Shown here piece by piece: positions 33,238 through 44,987 of a stretch of 64,000 nt of DNA. A program made the translations under genes and the position numbers. The notes beneath the pieces were generated by a model that saw only the letters and a program-made list of their open reading frames with translations, did no database searches and was not told the DNA's origin. This DNA is from Salvator merianae (Eukaryota; Chordata; Lepidosauria; Squamata; Teiidae), in NCBI GenBank assembly GCA_003586115.2, contig QVOM02000042.1, positions 71,717,447 through 71,781,446 on the forward strand. The letters run 5' to 3'. How positions within the stretch are numbered: position 1 is the first letter of the stretch; each line of letters starts with the position of its first letter.

Positions 33238-34735
33238 ACATAAGAATATAAGAGGAGCCCTGCTGGATCAGGCCTTGGCCCACCTCATCCAGCATCTGTT
33301 CTAATAGTGGCCCACCAAGTGCTTCTGGGCATTCTCAACCAGAAGACAAAAGCAAAACCTTCACCTGCTCTTGACTTCCTGCAAATGGCCTTTAGAGGCA
33401 TCTTGCCTGGCTCTCCAGCCTGTTGGCAGTACCCAGGCATCCATTCTAGTAGCCATTGCTACACCTGACCTCCATAAATTTGTCTAATCCTTTCTTAAAG
33501 CTATCCAGGTTCTTCTGGCACTAAATTCCACAGTCTGATGACCCTCTGAGTGAAAATATATTTCCCCTTGTCAGCCCTAACTCTCTTGCCTATCAGCTTC
33601 ATAGACTGTATTCACATTGGAGGTCACTATTCCAATACACAGTGGCCCACCCTGTTCTGGATCAAGCAATCCATCCCAAGCTGGGACAAATTGCTCCTAA
33701 CTCAGAACAAGGTCAGCCACATTGGGATGGCCAATTCTGTGCCAGCCCCTGCATCAGCTCCAAAGTTCTGTTCAGAGGAGCTCTGAATGTTCTGAAGGCC
33801 AAGAATGCTCTCAAGACCTCATTTCAGTGGTACGCCTGGTTGTACCACCAAAATGGCTTCCCCATGATATACTGGATCACAGAGATATGCTGTCCACATA
33901 CCTTTGTGGTTCAGTATACCACCCCCTAGTGCACTTCTAGACTTCACAAAAGAGGTTTACGCGTAGATTGAACCAGGATGCCACTTTGGGCATCTTAGTC
34001 TAGTTTACGCTCGGTCCTGTATGGACGAAGCATATTAGGAGGGAGTGAGGTGTCCCTTAAACCACATCAGTGTGCTGAAAGGAGGCCTGTAGACTCCTCC
34101 TTGTTTTGGTATATCAGCAAATACAAAAACAGCCATAGAATGCATCCTAGTTCTAGTGTTGTGCAATACAGTATTTTTTTTTTTCTTTAACCATCTTGTC
34201 CACACCATGCATGATTTTATATATTTTGGTCAGATCAACTCTTAAATGCCATATTTCAAGGTCAAAGGGGCCTAGATATTGCAGCCTGATTTCAAAAGGG
34301 AGATATTCCACCTCCTTGATCATTCTTGTTGCCTTTTTTGGACCTTTTTTCCATTTCCACAATATCCTTTCTGAGGTGTGAGGACCAAAATTGTATACAA
34401 TATTCCAAATGTGGCCTCACTTAGATTTAAAAAGAGGCACAATGACTCTTGCCGACTAATTTTCTATTTCCTTCCTATTGACCCCTAGCACTGAATTTGC
34501 TTTTTTTTTCTTTTTTCTTTTTTCTTTTTACTACTGCTACAACACCTTCATTGAGCTGTCCACCAGAACCCCAACATCCCTTTCCTGGTCTGTCATAGAA
34601 AGTTCATTTAATTTTTCTATCCTTCAACATTCAACCACTGATTACAGTTCAGTCTTCTTCCATGTGCATTCTGAATATAACACCACAATAGACATGTATG
34701 CCACCATTGTTGTGAATGGCATTGTTAACATTTGA
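33238..34735 (-). mobile_element. CR1 3' fragment, interrupted by family A
   Basis: The longest CR1 copy here. From the 3' end: GAACATAAGAATATAAGAGG, GGCCCACCAAGTGCTTCTGG, GCATCCATTCTAGTAGCCAT, then ACACCATGCATGATTTTATA and TTGAGCTGTCCACCAGAACC near the far end. About 1 kb of CR1 remains on either side of a 531-bp insertion at 33604-34134. Many stops; a dead copy. Confidence 0.9.
33604..34134. mobile_element. Family A-type MITE inserted in CR1, ATA duplication
   Basis: ATA at 33601-33603 recurs at 34135-34137, and removing one copy plus the insert restores continuous CR1 text (compare CTTCATAGAGTGCTCCTGG at 14778). The ends are GACTGTATTCACATTGG and, reversed, GGCTGTTTTTGTATTTG. The interior shares the family A CATTTCAGTGGTACGCCTGG block and the CTGGATCA/GATCACAG words. 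More diverged from the other A copies, so possibly a sister subfamily. Confidence 0.7.
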
Positions 34736-35032
34736 AATCAGATAATCCTGTTGTCTTTTGATTGTTGAGTGCTTAATAAATGTCACATGCATAGTGCCAA
34801 CTAGCAACCTGTATGTCCAATAACTTTATTCCAACTTGATCCTGCAGTGCAAAATTACACGGGTCCAAGAGTCCTAAAAATGATACATATCTAATTGTCA
34901 TAATGTGCATATTTAATTTTCTAAAACATTTTGGTTCTGACAAAATCCTCTAATAGACCTAGGAAAAGCCTCAAAATTTGACAAGTCAAGGAAGGAAGAA
35001 AGAAGAGAGAGCATAGAATAGAAATCAAATCT
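34736..35032. other. Unassigned AT-rich sequence
   Basis: No recognised content. Confidence 0.4.
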
Positions 35033-35071
<39 letters not shown>

Positions 35072-35080
35072 TCTATTTAT
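35033..35080. repeat. (TTTA)n microsatellite
   Basis: Long near-perfect TTTA run; may be the tail of a decayed repeat. Confidence 0.95.
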
Positions 35081-36379
35081 GTCAGAAGCATCATTAGTTC
35101 GTTGGGCAACAGCTCTGCTGGCTAATCCTTTCATTCCAGAAGCACCACCATGCTATACTTTTTCTTTTCTGCACTTTTATACTGATAATCAGTATGTCTA
35201 CACTGCAAAGTGCACTATCAGAACCAAAACTGGTTATCATCTCTGTAGACATTGAGGGTCTATCTGCGTGCAAAGAAAAGCGACTTCAGGATTTACATCA
35301 AAAAACAATCAGAACTGAGCTATCAAGGAAGGATTCCTGCAGATAAAGCCTTAATGGAGGAAGCAAACCTTCAGGCATGATGACACTGATGGAGCATCTT
35401 TAAAGAAACCGCATCACAATTTTCCATATAGCCACAATTTTAAGGTCTATATGCCATAACTGCTTGTTAAGAGCACAGTATCTTCTGCAACTGGCTTCTT
35501 TCTTGATTTGGAGCATGTGTGCATATAGACAGACAGACAAAAGCATCCTGGCCAAGCCTGAAAATCCCAGATTGTCTGCTGTGAAACAGGCCAGTAGGCC
35601 ATGCCAGATATAAGTCCACCTGCAACACTACTATATAGAGCCTTAAAATAATCGTTTTAGAATCATGAGAGCTGCAGCCTTTCCTAAAAAATGGAAAATA
35701 AAAATTCTGAGGAAATATTGCAACTTGAATGCAGCACAATGGGGGTTCACAGCTCCATTTGTTTCACATCAGATGCTGCTTGAACAATCTGTCTGTGCTG
35801 GCCATGAGGTTAGGCTATTTGAAAATTCAAAACATCTTCTCACACTTTAAAAAGGGAAACACAATTCTTTTATTGGCACGGGTGTGCTAAGTAGGATAAG
35901 CAAATCTGGTGCATCGCTCTGATCAGTGCCAGTTGTGAACTGGAAATAGTGGAGAGCATTGGGGGAGAGACTTTATGGCATTTAGAAAGCCTTGTTGCCC
36001 TGTGCCAAACTCGTTTGGGATTTGACACACCAGAAGGATATGAAGCTTGGTGCTCCTACTGACAAGTCAGCTCTCCACTGGCATAGTTTCAGCCTCTGCC
36101 TTATAATGTGTTTCTGTGGTCAATCAATAACTTATTGCAGTTATTGATCCAAGTAAAAAAGTTAAAATCTGAACAAAGGATTCACATCACTATTTCTGTG
36201 GTGCTATTCAGCTCTGAACTATTTCTACACTTCTGCTCTACACAGGGAAAGATATTGAGCTAATTAAGTAGGCTGCTTGCAGAAATGCACCAAAAAACGT
36301 AATAGAAAAAGTTCTGATGTAATACGTTAATCTCTATATAGTGTTTTGCTGCTCAGTGCAAGCATGAAACTCAGACACG
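35081..36379. other. Unassigned sequence
   Basis: No gene or family recognised. Confidence 0.45.
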
Positions 36380-36713
36380 GGGCCTTTTTCACACTTCCCA
36401 CTGTGGAATGGTTGAATCCGACCAGTCCAAGGTGGAACAGATCCCAAGGTGTGGTGGCCATCCGCACTGCAAGGGCTGGAACAACCCAGAAACAGACTTC
36501 CAGCACTTGTAATGCAAATGCTGGCTGCCCCACCATGACATCAGCCAGAGAAATGGAAGTGGGTGTGAATGCTATGTACCAGAAGCTGCTCCTGGTACAG
36601 CTGTGGACAACATTTTTGCAGACGCTCCCAATTGTTAGGGCCTCTGCAAAATGTGGACGCCCTGTGCTAGTGAGTGTCTGATCACTCACTAGCACTAAAG
36701 CACAAACAGGCCC
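36380..36713. mobile_element. Family E MITE copy 1 (334 bp)
   Basis: The ends are GGGCCTTTTTCACACTTC and, reversed, GGGCCTGTTTGTGCTTTAG. The interior aligns with 42287-42733: TGGAACAGATCCCAAGGTGT against TGGAACAAATCTCACAATGT, AGTGCAAGGGTTAGAACA against CTGCAAGGGCTGGAACA, CACCATGACA in both, CTGGTACAGCTGTGGA in both. PIF/Harbinger-like ends; flanking triplets do not match. Confidence 0.75.
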
Positions 36714-37721
36714 ATACTTCCGCATCATAGACCACCATGCTTCTACTCTCTACTAGAAGGTAAACATAGCCAGTCCTGGAAATTAGATTAGACTCCACAA
36801 GGTTCCAATTTTAGAACTTGCCTCCTGGGACCAGGCAAGATGTTACTCCTGCAATTAGCAAGCGCATGGATGACTTTCAAAAAAGCAAATCACAGATGCA
36901 GAGGGCCTGGGAGACTGGACGTCTCCACTCCCCACTGCAATCTTCACCCGAATCAGAGGTGGAAATTTGGGTTGGCAGAATAAAAAAATCCATGGTGTGA
37001 ATAGTAGCTTTGCTTCCAACGTAGAAATAAAGCATGAAGGAGAGTTGTATCAGCACAGCTACAATGGGAGGCAAATACATAATCCCTTCCAACAAGATTC
37101 TAATCCATATCACTGCATATCAATTAATTTTTCAATTAAGGCATTTCTATAATTTTAGTTTGAATGACTGATCTTTTTCCCCTAGTTGGTGTCCAGGGCT
37201 CTTCCATACAGTCAAAAGGCTGTGTTGTCTTCACTGCACAGCAGGGTTATGCACAGGACCTGTACAGCACCTTAAATGCACAATAAGGGGGAAGCATCTT
37301 ATGACACTGCCCCTATGTTGCAGTTCAGTGCAGAGGAAGAGCACAGTATCTTCATGGACATGAGCACATTGGGAATACTGTGTACACCTTATGATTGAGA
37401 GTATTGTGAAAGCTGAGGACTTATTTTACACACAAAACTGACACAGTTCTCAAGTAGGCTGATCCCTTCACTTCTATTTTATGGACAGAATGTATGATAG
37501 AAACCAAAACTATCAATGGCAACAGTGGATCCAGATTCGTGGAGGTTCCAGGCAAGTTATTCAGAAAGGCTTGTGGGAGGGGGTAGCACTGGTAGCAGCT
37601 GTGTTATACTTTGCAAAAGTTATGACTGTTATTTGAACTTAAGATTGAAATTGTGGCAATTTGCAAAATGCCTCTGCTGCTCTGGCTCCAAGCAGACTTC
37701 AGGCAACTTAAGTTAGGCAAA
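36714..37721. other. Unassigned sequence
   Basis: Nothing recognised. Confidence 0.4.
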
Positions 37722-37880
37722 GGCACTTTCTGCACTGGGCTTTATTCTGAATTATATCCTGGAATAAAGACCTGCCAGCCACATGCTGACGAAGGGCCTG
37801 ACATAGTCAGCACACACATGTAGACAACAGGCCCATATTCCAGAATATAATCTGAATTAAGACCCAATGCAGAAAGGATC
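37722..37880. mobile_element. Family B palindromic MITE copy 1 (159 bp)
   Basis: The ends are GGCACTTTCTGCACTGGG and, reversed, GATCCTTTCTGCATTGGG. AAA flanks both sides (37719-37721 and 37881-37883). The whole element folds: CAGAATATAATCTGAATTAA pairs with TTATTCTGAATTATATCCTG across the centre. Same family as 44787-44966. Confidence 0.8.
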
Positions 37881-37883
37881 AAA

Positions 37884-38229
37884 GATTGCATGGTTCCTGC
37901 CTGGTGCATTACCTAACTGATGTAACATTAGAGCCCTCTCTGATCAATGGAATTGAGCACCTATCCTAAGAGGAAAACTTTAGATACTGTTGTGTTGTAA
38001 ATGAGCCTTGAGGATATAGGGTCTATGTGACTTTGCTCCCTTGTAATGTAATGGCTGAGTGTAGCATGTTGCCAGCCTTGCTCTTAGCCAATAGATAACC
38101 CACCATCAGCAGTCATTAGAGAACTGTAAAAGCAGAATGGGAGTATGTGCTCTATTTTTACAGCTTTCCAATTCACCGCCACCACTTGTGCAATTCACTT
38201 AGCTTTGTTGCATTTTCTGTATTTGAAGA
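37884..38229. other. Unassigned sequence
   Basis: Nothing recognised. Confidence 0.4.
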
Positions 38230-38370
38230 AACATCCCCAGCCAGGAACATTGCAGCCAGGGAATGGAAGCTCCCCAGCAGCAGAGTTCATATGGCCAGAA
38301 ACAGTGGCAGGAGTGCAAACAGCATGCCACTGCTGTAAGAGAACTGCTACATGCACAACTCCCTTCTTAT
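38230..38370. repeat. Family F repeat copy 2
   Basis: Homologous to 24130-24290 (see that entry for the aligned blocks). The poly-A run at 38447-38456 downstream is not clearly part of it. Confidence 0.5.
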
Positions 38371-38506
38371 TGCAGAGCAAATAAGGCAGTACACTTGTGA
38401 CCTTTTCACTGCCATGCAACTCCTACTACTGTTAATGGTGCATCAAAAAAAAAACACCATCGTCTCTCAAAATACTAGATCATCTGATGAAAGTAGGACA
38501 CAGTCA

Positions 38507-38560
38507 ACAGAACCCTCTTCTGGAATATGATCCTGAATAAAGCCTAGTGCAGAAAGGGCC
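38507..38560. mobile_element. Family B MITE, half copy
   Basis: TTCTGGAATATGATCCTGAA followed by CCTAGTGCAGAAAGGGCC is the right half of a family B element; the left half is missing. Confidence 0.6.
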
Positions 38561-38779
38561 TTTAACCAATTATATCTCTGAAAACCGATTGTCACATGTA
38601 AGCCACCATGCAATGTTACTGCCATCAAGTGATGAATGTGTATGTGTGAGACAGGCCTTGAATGGGGTGGGAAATCCAACTTCTAGGTCAGGAATGATTG
38701 TTTCCAAGTAGGTTTCTCTTTCTTCACAAAATAAGCCCTGAATAATCCCCTTCTTTCTTTCCTCCTCTTTAAATTTCGG

Positions 38780-39980
38780 GTAGGTTGCTGTTGTTTATCA
38801 GAGCTTTATATGCACATTACAAAGCAGAAACAACTCCACCAGGGAGGCCAGAAGCATGTTAACTATGAGAATAAAAACAGTTGTCATAAACACTCTGCAT
38901 CTTAATGCCGAGCTCCGGCTTTTACGTAAGATTAATTAAAGAGCAGATGTTCTGTCATTGCCTGCATTAGGTATGGTTATCTTTACAATTCCAGTTCTTC
39001 CATGTGCCGTGTGCTAATTTGCATTATTATGCATTTTGAGCCTGGGGCCTGAGTGCTGAAGTGGTAAACAGTAGATACCTACTGAACTCTATTTCTTGAT
39101 GTAGTTCCCTTCCCAGGCCAGTAGCTTGTTACATTCCTTTCTATTTTTATCAAGAAGCCTCTCCTTTTTTAATTTGCTTTTGACACATTACATGACAGGA
39201 AGACAGAAAGACAGGTGCATTCCAATGCAAGTATGCTTTCATGCACCCTGGTAAAACTCTCAGAAAAAAAGCTGCATATACAGCAAGCCATCTATAAGAC
39301 ATTAATGTGGTATATCATAATCAGATCCCTATCCTTTCATTAAGTTTCTGACTGAGTTCCCCAGGTTTTACTTTTAAGGGTTCAATCCAAGCTACAAAGC
39401 CACCTATTTCATTTTTGTTGTTTGGGATCTGAGATTCAAAACTCAAGCCTCTCCCACTGTCTCTGTCTCTTTCCCTCCCTCTCCCTCTCACACCAACACC
39501 AAAACAGTTTTTAAGAAAGTGATTGCTGGAAACTAGTGTCTTCTGAAAACTTTTCAGGCAGTGATCAAAGCCGGATGTGAATTAATTTGTCATCCTAACT
39601 GAGCTTTGCCTGAGAGTCATTTCAAACTGCGCCTCGACAAAAGGCAGCAACTACGTGGGTTGAGGATTTAATTTAAAAGGGCAGAAAGCCAGACTCGTAA
39701 ACACAACCTCATAGATACTTCGTTTGGTTACCTGCTTTTACTAATGATTTAACGAACAGACACATCACTGCTATAGGTCACCCCCCAAAACAGAAAGGAA
39801 GAAACCAGCAGGAACCTGCAGGAAACAAACACGCTGGACACTAATTTGTTGATGATTTTGTATGATTGAAAATGTCAATAGATATCCAATAAATGCTTAA
39901 TAACTTAAGTTGTCGAAGCTTTTATTAAATATAGCAAAGCTAATTTCACAATACCTATAAGACACGAAATCGCTACAGTA
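38780..39980. promoter_or_regulatory. Candidate conserved non-coding block (tentative)
   Basis: About 1.2 kb with no repeat family that I recognise, in a window where such stretches are often broken by transposons. It holds many homeodomain- and POU-like words: GATTAATTAAAG near 38930, CTAATTTGCATTATTATGCA near 39013, GTGAATTAATTTGTC near 39575. It also keeps a few CpGs. These features are typical of vertebrate conserved enhancers, but no comparison was possible, so this is an inference from composition only. Confidence 0.3.
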
Positions 39981-40249
39981 GGCCATAAATATTGACAAAA
40001 ACCTTTGCCTATGGCTCATCATGAAATTATTAGAAAAGTGTTACCAGAATCAAGGTTGTAAGCCTCACTTATGTACACTCCATCCTCTGTGTTCAAAAGG
40101 CCAATAAGACCTAGCCCACAAAATCTAATTATCTTTTGAAAATATAACAGTTTGGGCATTGCTGTTCTCCCTACAGTCCTTTTCATTGCTTCCAGGACAG
40201 CAGGAAAAAATTGTGTTGCCTCACTTCTCACTAGGTTGTGTTGGACTAC
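39981..40249. other. Unassigned sequence
   Basis: Nothing recognised. Confidence 0.4.
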
Positions 40250-40362
40250 ATCAGTCTTCTCAAATCTGATGGCATTAGATGTTTTGGATTATTCATAACT
40301 CCCACTGACCACAATCAGCATGGTCAATGGATAAGAAATACAGAAGTTATAGTCCAGAAACA
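40250..40362. mobile_element. hAT-type MITE fragment
   Basis: CAAATCTGATGGCATTAGAT, TTGGATTATTCATAACTCCC, CAATCAGCATGGTCAATGG and the inverted AAGTTATAGTCCAGAAACAG follow the layout of a very common amniote hAT foldback (actcccat...agcatggccaatgg...tagtcca). Confidence 0.6.
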
Positions 40363-42286
40363 GACAGAACGGGGCACCAGGAAAGGGAAGGGCTGAGCTA
40401 TGTTTGCAACAGCAAACTGTAGTGTTCTGTATACAAAGGCAACTTCCACATGGTCCATTTGGACCATACTAGCTGCTACCCAGGAACATGGCATCCGCTC
40501 ACCAGATCTGCTCCCCAGAATGTGGCATTTGCCCACCAGAATGTGTCATGGCTTCCCAGAGAATTCTACGGCTGCACAGACCTCTCACTTGGAGCACTCC
40601 CCAACTCACAAACTGTGTTAGGGAATGCTCCAACAGGAGGCCACTTTAAAGGCTACCATGTAGAGCAGCCCAGCTGGTACATGGAACATGAAGCCATTTC
40701 GCCAGGCTCTAAAAACAGTTCTGGAAGTGGGCCATTTGTGATGTGCCACCTAAATCCTGAGGCTGAGCAGCTTGTTTCTTGGCCTTTGAAAAAGGCTGGG
40801 ATGGGGCTGAGGCAACACAGATGGGCCTTAGCGCACGTCACCATGCCCCACTCTATTTTTGGTCCAGATCAAGCAATTTGCACAAGACTGACCCCGCTGG
40901 TGAAGGTTTGTGATGCAAAAGCTCCCAAAAGGCCTATGCTATTAAAACTTTTTTCTGGCAGTTTTCCCAATGTTGCTTCCAATGGAAGACTCTTTTGGAG
41001 CTTCCTAAAATAGTTCTTATTTTCACGAGAGAATTAAGCAGTAATCAGTGATGTGTAGGATGCTTGGAGCAGCACAAGCAACAAAGAAATGTATGGGCCC
41101 ATCTGAGCTGGACTTCCAAGAATAACAAGTCATAGTCTTGCTGCCATCCACACCTTTCTAATGGGCAATGCAGAATATTTACCTCTTCCCATTCTATTTC
41201 TTCAAAATTGGCAGGAACCTATATGACATGAAGCAATAGCTTCATGGAACGTGTGCAGTGGAGACTGTTCTTGGGTCAAAGTTCTTGCTTCAGGCCAGGA
41301 GTGGGATGGAGGGCCATCTGCTTGGACTTGTGTCCCAACCCTTGCAAACTTCCAACCTGCAAAGTTTCCACCAGGCCCATGGTGTGAAACTTCAGAAATG
41401 CCTGGGCCTGGGCAAGTAGATCATTCTGATGTGAACTAGGCCTGCACAGTCTTTTGTAGAGTTGTTTTTTTTTTCTCACTCCACAAAAGGAGCATACCTG
41501 GAAACAGATTCTACCCCCAGAAGCCACCCAGGCACTAGTGGATGTGCAGATTCCACACATTATGTGTGTGTTCAAACTAGCGATTTTTAAAACTGCCTGA
41601 ATAAAATGAATTAATAAGTCCTGAGCGCACAGGAAAAAAAAACCTTCCAAAAATAGTTACCTGTATATTTACTTCATAACTCACCCATGGTGCAGCCTGT
41701 TTGCTTCAACAGACAAGGTACCAAGCCTGCAAAGGAAGCTGCTCACTGATTGGCCACTTGGTATGAAATTGCCACCTCTTTGTTGAAGCAGTTTCCAATT
41801 CCTTAACTGCCAGGAAATCATTCTGAAACACAAGTCTCTCTCCCCACTCCTTGTTATTATAAAAAGTCCAGTGTGCTTTTCTAATCTAAAGAAGGCAGGA
41901 TAGGAGTTATTTTTGCAGATCTGTTTGAATTCAAAAGTTCCTAGTGCCAGCAAGAGCTCGCTGGTGCCCCTCCCTGCCTGTCCAATTGTCTGATGGGTTC
42001 CTTCAAGGCTGTGATTGGTGGAGATGTTCCCCACTCAGTTCTAAGGTGAGCCAAGAGCTCTTTTCTCCCAGCTGTTGAAAAGTCACCTCATTATAGCTTG
42101 GAGGCAGGGTAAAACAAATTTTCATATTTCCTGTTTGGCCCCTTCAGGTCAAATTCACCCAGAAGGCAACTGAAATAGCTAGTCTGAACAAACCCTTTTA
42201 CACTGTCTGAACATGGTATCATGCAGGCACTGAACTCTGGGTCCTCTTTTGGCACTGAATCATGTGGGTCTTTCCTTTGTCTCTGT
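40363..42286. other. Unassigned sequence, possible decayed MITEs
   Basis: The 187-codon frame at 40450-41013 is the longest in the window. It has no recognised domain and runs through text rich in MITE-like words (TCCACATGGTCCATTTGGACC, GGAATGCTCC), so I treat it as non-coding. GTGATTGGTGG and GATTGGCCA words near 41750-42020 are too weak to call a promoter. Confidence 0.4.
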
Positions 42287-42733
42287 GGGCCTTTTCACAC
42301 TTACCATCTTAGAATGCTTGGAATCAAATATTCCAAGATGGAACAAATCTCACAATGTGGCAGTGATTTGCAGTGCAAGGGTTAGAACATCCTGGCAACA
42401 GGCTTACAGTGCTTCTAGTGTGAATGCTGCCTGCCCGCACCATGACAGCAGCTGGGGAAACTTCTGGCTGCTGCCATGGCAACCACAGATGTGGAGCAAC
42501 TGTGCAGCTACATAGCGCCACGCAACATTTGCACCCAGAAGTATGTGTGGACACTGTATACTGGGAGCAGTCCAGCTGGTCCTGGTACAGCTGTGGAGTA
42601 TGATTTTGTGTTCTGCAGTTAGTAGCAATTGGAAGCGGCTGTAGCACATTCCTGATCACTTTGGCCTCCACAAAGTGTGGATGTATCTCACTAGTGAACG
42701 TCCAATTGCTCATGAGTAAGTGTGAACAGGCCA
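42287..42733. mobile_element. Family E MITE copy 2 (447 bp)
   Basis: The ends are GGGCCTTTTCACACTTACC and, reversed, GGCCTGTTCACACTTACTC. A short hairpin lies near the left end (CTTGGAATC...ATTCCAAG). The interior aligns with 36380-36713 but is about 110 bp longer, mostly around 42450-42540. Confidence 0.75.
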
Positions 42734-42931
42734 TCTGTCTGTGTCATACACAGAGAGAGACATATACAAGCATAAAAGTAACATTCAAGAAAAATATATA
42801 ATCTCCCCATTAGATACTGGCTGTGGAAGTGTAAGGCCACAGGCCAATGCTAAGTTATAGAAATATGAGAAAATTGGGCAAAGAAAAGAATAGTCATGCT
42901 TCTTGATACATTGGACCATCTTGACCTAGAT

Positions 42932-43015
42932 CAGGGATGACTAACCTGTGATTTTCTAGATGTGGTGAGAGTTATCCTCTGGCAACATCTGAAGAGCTAC
43001 AGGTTACCATTCCTG
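42932..43015. mobile_element. hAT-type mini-MITE, 84 bp
   Basis: The ends are CAGGGATGACTAACCTGTG and, reversed, CAGGAATGGTAACCTGTAG, the CAGGG-type termini of hAT-Charlie elements. Inner blocks TCTAGATG and, inverted, CATCTGAAG complete the fold. The 8-bp flanks are similar but not identical. Confidence 0.7.
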
Positions 43016-44786
43016 ACATATTCTAACCTCACCTCCAAATTCATGATCTCTCTTCACCCACCAGATGATTCCTTCTCCTCCTTCTTTAGGAATAATAAGC
43101 ATATTTGAAAGCACAAGCTGGCAAGAACCCTCAGACATCCAGGCAGGTTTATCTTATGTACCATGTGCCATAACTTAAAACTACAATGCAATCTGCAGTA
43201 CTAGACAGCACTTATGAGGGAACAGGTTTATGAAACTCAGTGGGTCTAGTCAATCAGCCTACATGGACACAGTTTTCTAAAAGCACAGCTATGTCAAGCC
43301 ACATTTGACAGAAACAGGGTAAGATGGAATTTAGCAGCACAGGTAAACAATTCGTATGTTTATCACTGACTTTGAAATCACACAAATGATGTCAGTGTCA
43401 AGGAAGCATTCATTCATATTAGTCTCCTACAGTTGCATAATTTCAGTGAGGGTTAATGTACATTCTTGTGCTGTTTCCATCTTGAAGAAAGCACTAAATG
43501 AACCATCAACTCATTCTGTTATTTATTACTTACATTTTTCGTCGAGTCTGCCTCACACAGAGACCCAAGGTGTTTGACAACAGTCATAAAAATAACATCA
43601 GTGGAAGATCAATCACTTGAATCGTCAGCCTAAATCAGCATCTACGGGTTGAGATATTTATTATACAGTATTTGTAGTCCAGTCTTCATTGAATAGTCTT
43701 GGGGAAGATGACAATGCAGAGCAGCAAGGATTTTACAGCGAAAATGAATCCTTGCAAAAATCCTGACAGAATCTGAAATCTCATAATTCAGTTTTCAGAT
43801 GCATTGTTTCCAGTCTAAACCTCGACCTTTGGAATGAGAAATCTAATATAAACTGAAAGGATCAGAAAATCTTAAATTCCATGTATATCCTGACTGCTAT
43901 AATTTTGATCAGGGCTAAATACTTGGAAACACGGGCAAATATTTGGAAATGCTGCAAGAGTAGTATTATGATAACTAGCAAATACAGTCAAATATTGACT
44001 AAACAGGAACCAAATATTGACTGTATCATTGAATGTCGAATATCCCCGTCTATTCTAATATTCAGAAAACAGCTGCTGAATTGGGAATGACTGAATTGCA
44101 GCAAAATCCACATTTCTCAGTTGGTGCTACGTATGTAGGGCAACTCTGGTGCAGGTGAACCCAAACCTCATTCATTAAAAACCTGCCAGTACAGCAATTC
44201 TAACTCCTCCCCTCCGCTTCAGGATGCATCATAGCCCAAGGGATGGGCTGTCATGTGAACAGGAAAGTGATTGTGGATTTCAGGTTTCTATTAAGCCAAA
44301 AATGCTGCCATGGCAAGGGAGTCACATAGCTGTGAGTGGACCACCTCACTGGATTGAGTGATTTGTGCACCAATTACCTCTCCATCTCTTCCACACAGCT
44401 GCAGCATTTCTAGGTTGTCAGCCAAAGTAGAAAGGCAGCATTAAAGTAAAGCACTTCAAAGGGGCATAGAGTGGTCAGGAGACTGCTGTAAAAGGAAACA
44501 AAGTAAAAGTTTGCGTCCACTGACTATTTGGAATTCAAAATCGGTGCACACATGCACCAGTTGATATTGCAAGTCTAGATTCCAGAAAAGCCTGTTATTC
44601 AATCTGCATAAAAATGAAGAATATCTGCATCTGGTTGTAACCTGTGGGTCAGCATTGTGATCTATGCATTGGTATAACAGCCTGGAAGCCTTCTATGAAC
44701 AGTGCTGTGTGCACCAGGTAAGTTTGCTTCAGAACAAAATTTGCAAATGTCCTGCATTATCACTGTGATGAATTTTCAGCATCAAT
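43016..44786. other. Unassigned sequence
   Basis: No gene or repeat recognised. Positions 43700-44100 are AT-rich with repeated AAATATT words. Confidence 0.45.
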
Positions 44787-44966
44787 GGCCCTTTCTGTAC
44801 TTGGCCTTATTGTGGATTATATCCCAGAATAGGGACCTGCCATCCACATGCTAGTGCAAACTATAAAAGGTCTTGCCCAGGGCCTACAATAGTCTGCACT
44901 AGCATGCAGATGGCAGGTCCCTATTCTGAGATACAATCTGGAATAAGTCCAAGTGCAGAAAGGCCC
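44787..44966. mobile_element. Family B palindromic MITE copy 2 (180 bp)
   Basis: The left and right arms are reverse complements for about 75 bases or more. The ends are GGCCCTTTCTGTACTTGG and, reversed, GGGCCTTTCTGCACTTGG; inside, GAATAGGGACCTGCCATC faces its inverse. The flanks are AAT and AGT. It lies only 21 bp from the family C element that follows. Confidence 0.85.
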
Positions 44967-44987
44967 AGTATGTATAACAGAATATTT

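Noticed and set aside
40450..41013. 187-codon plus-strand frame, the longest in the window
   Set aside because: No domain, no codon-usage or splice support, and text with transposon-like words; another frame (40400-40621) and a minus-strand frame (40653-40844) are open across parts of it.
41690..42060. Promoter with CCAAT-like words
   Set aside because: GATTGG words alone are too common; no TATA box, CpG island or downstream exon.
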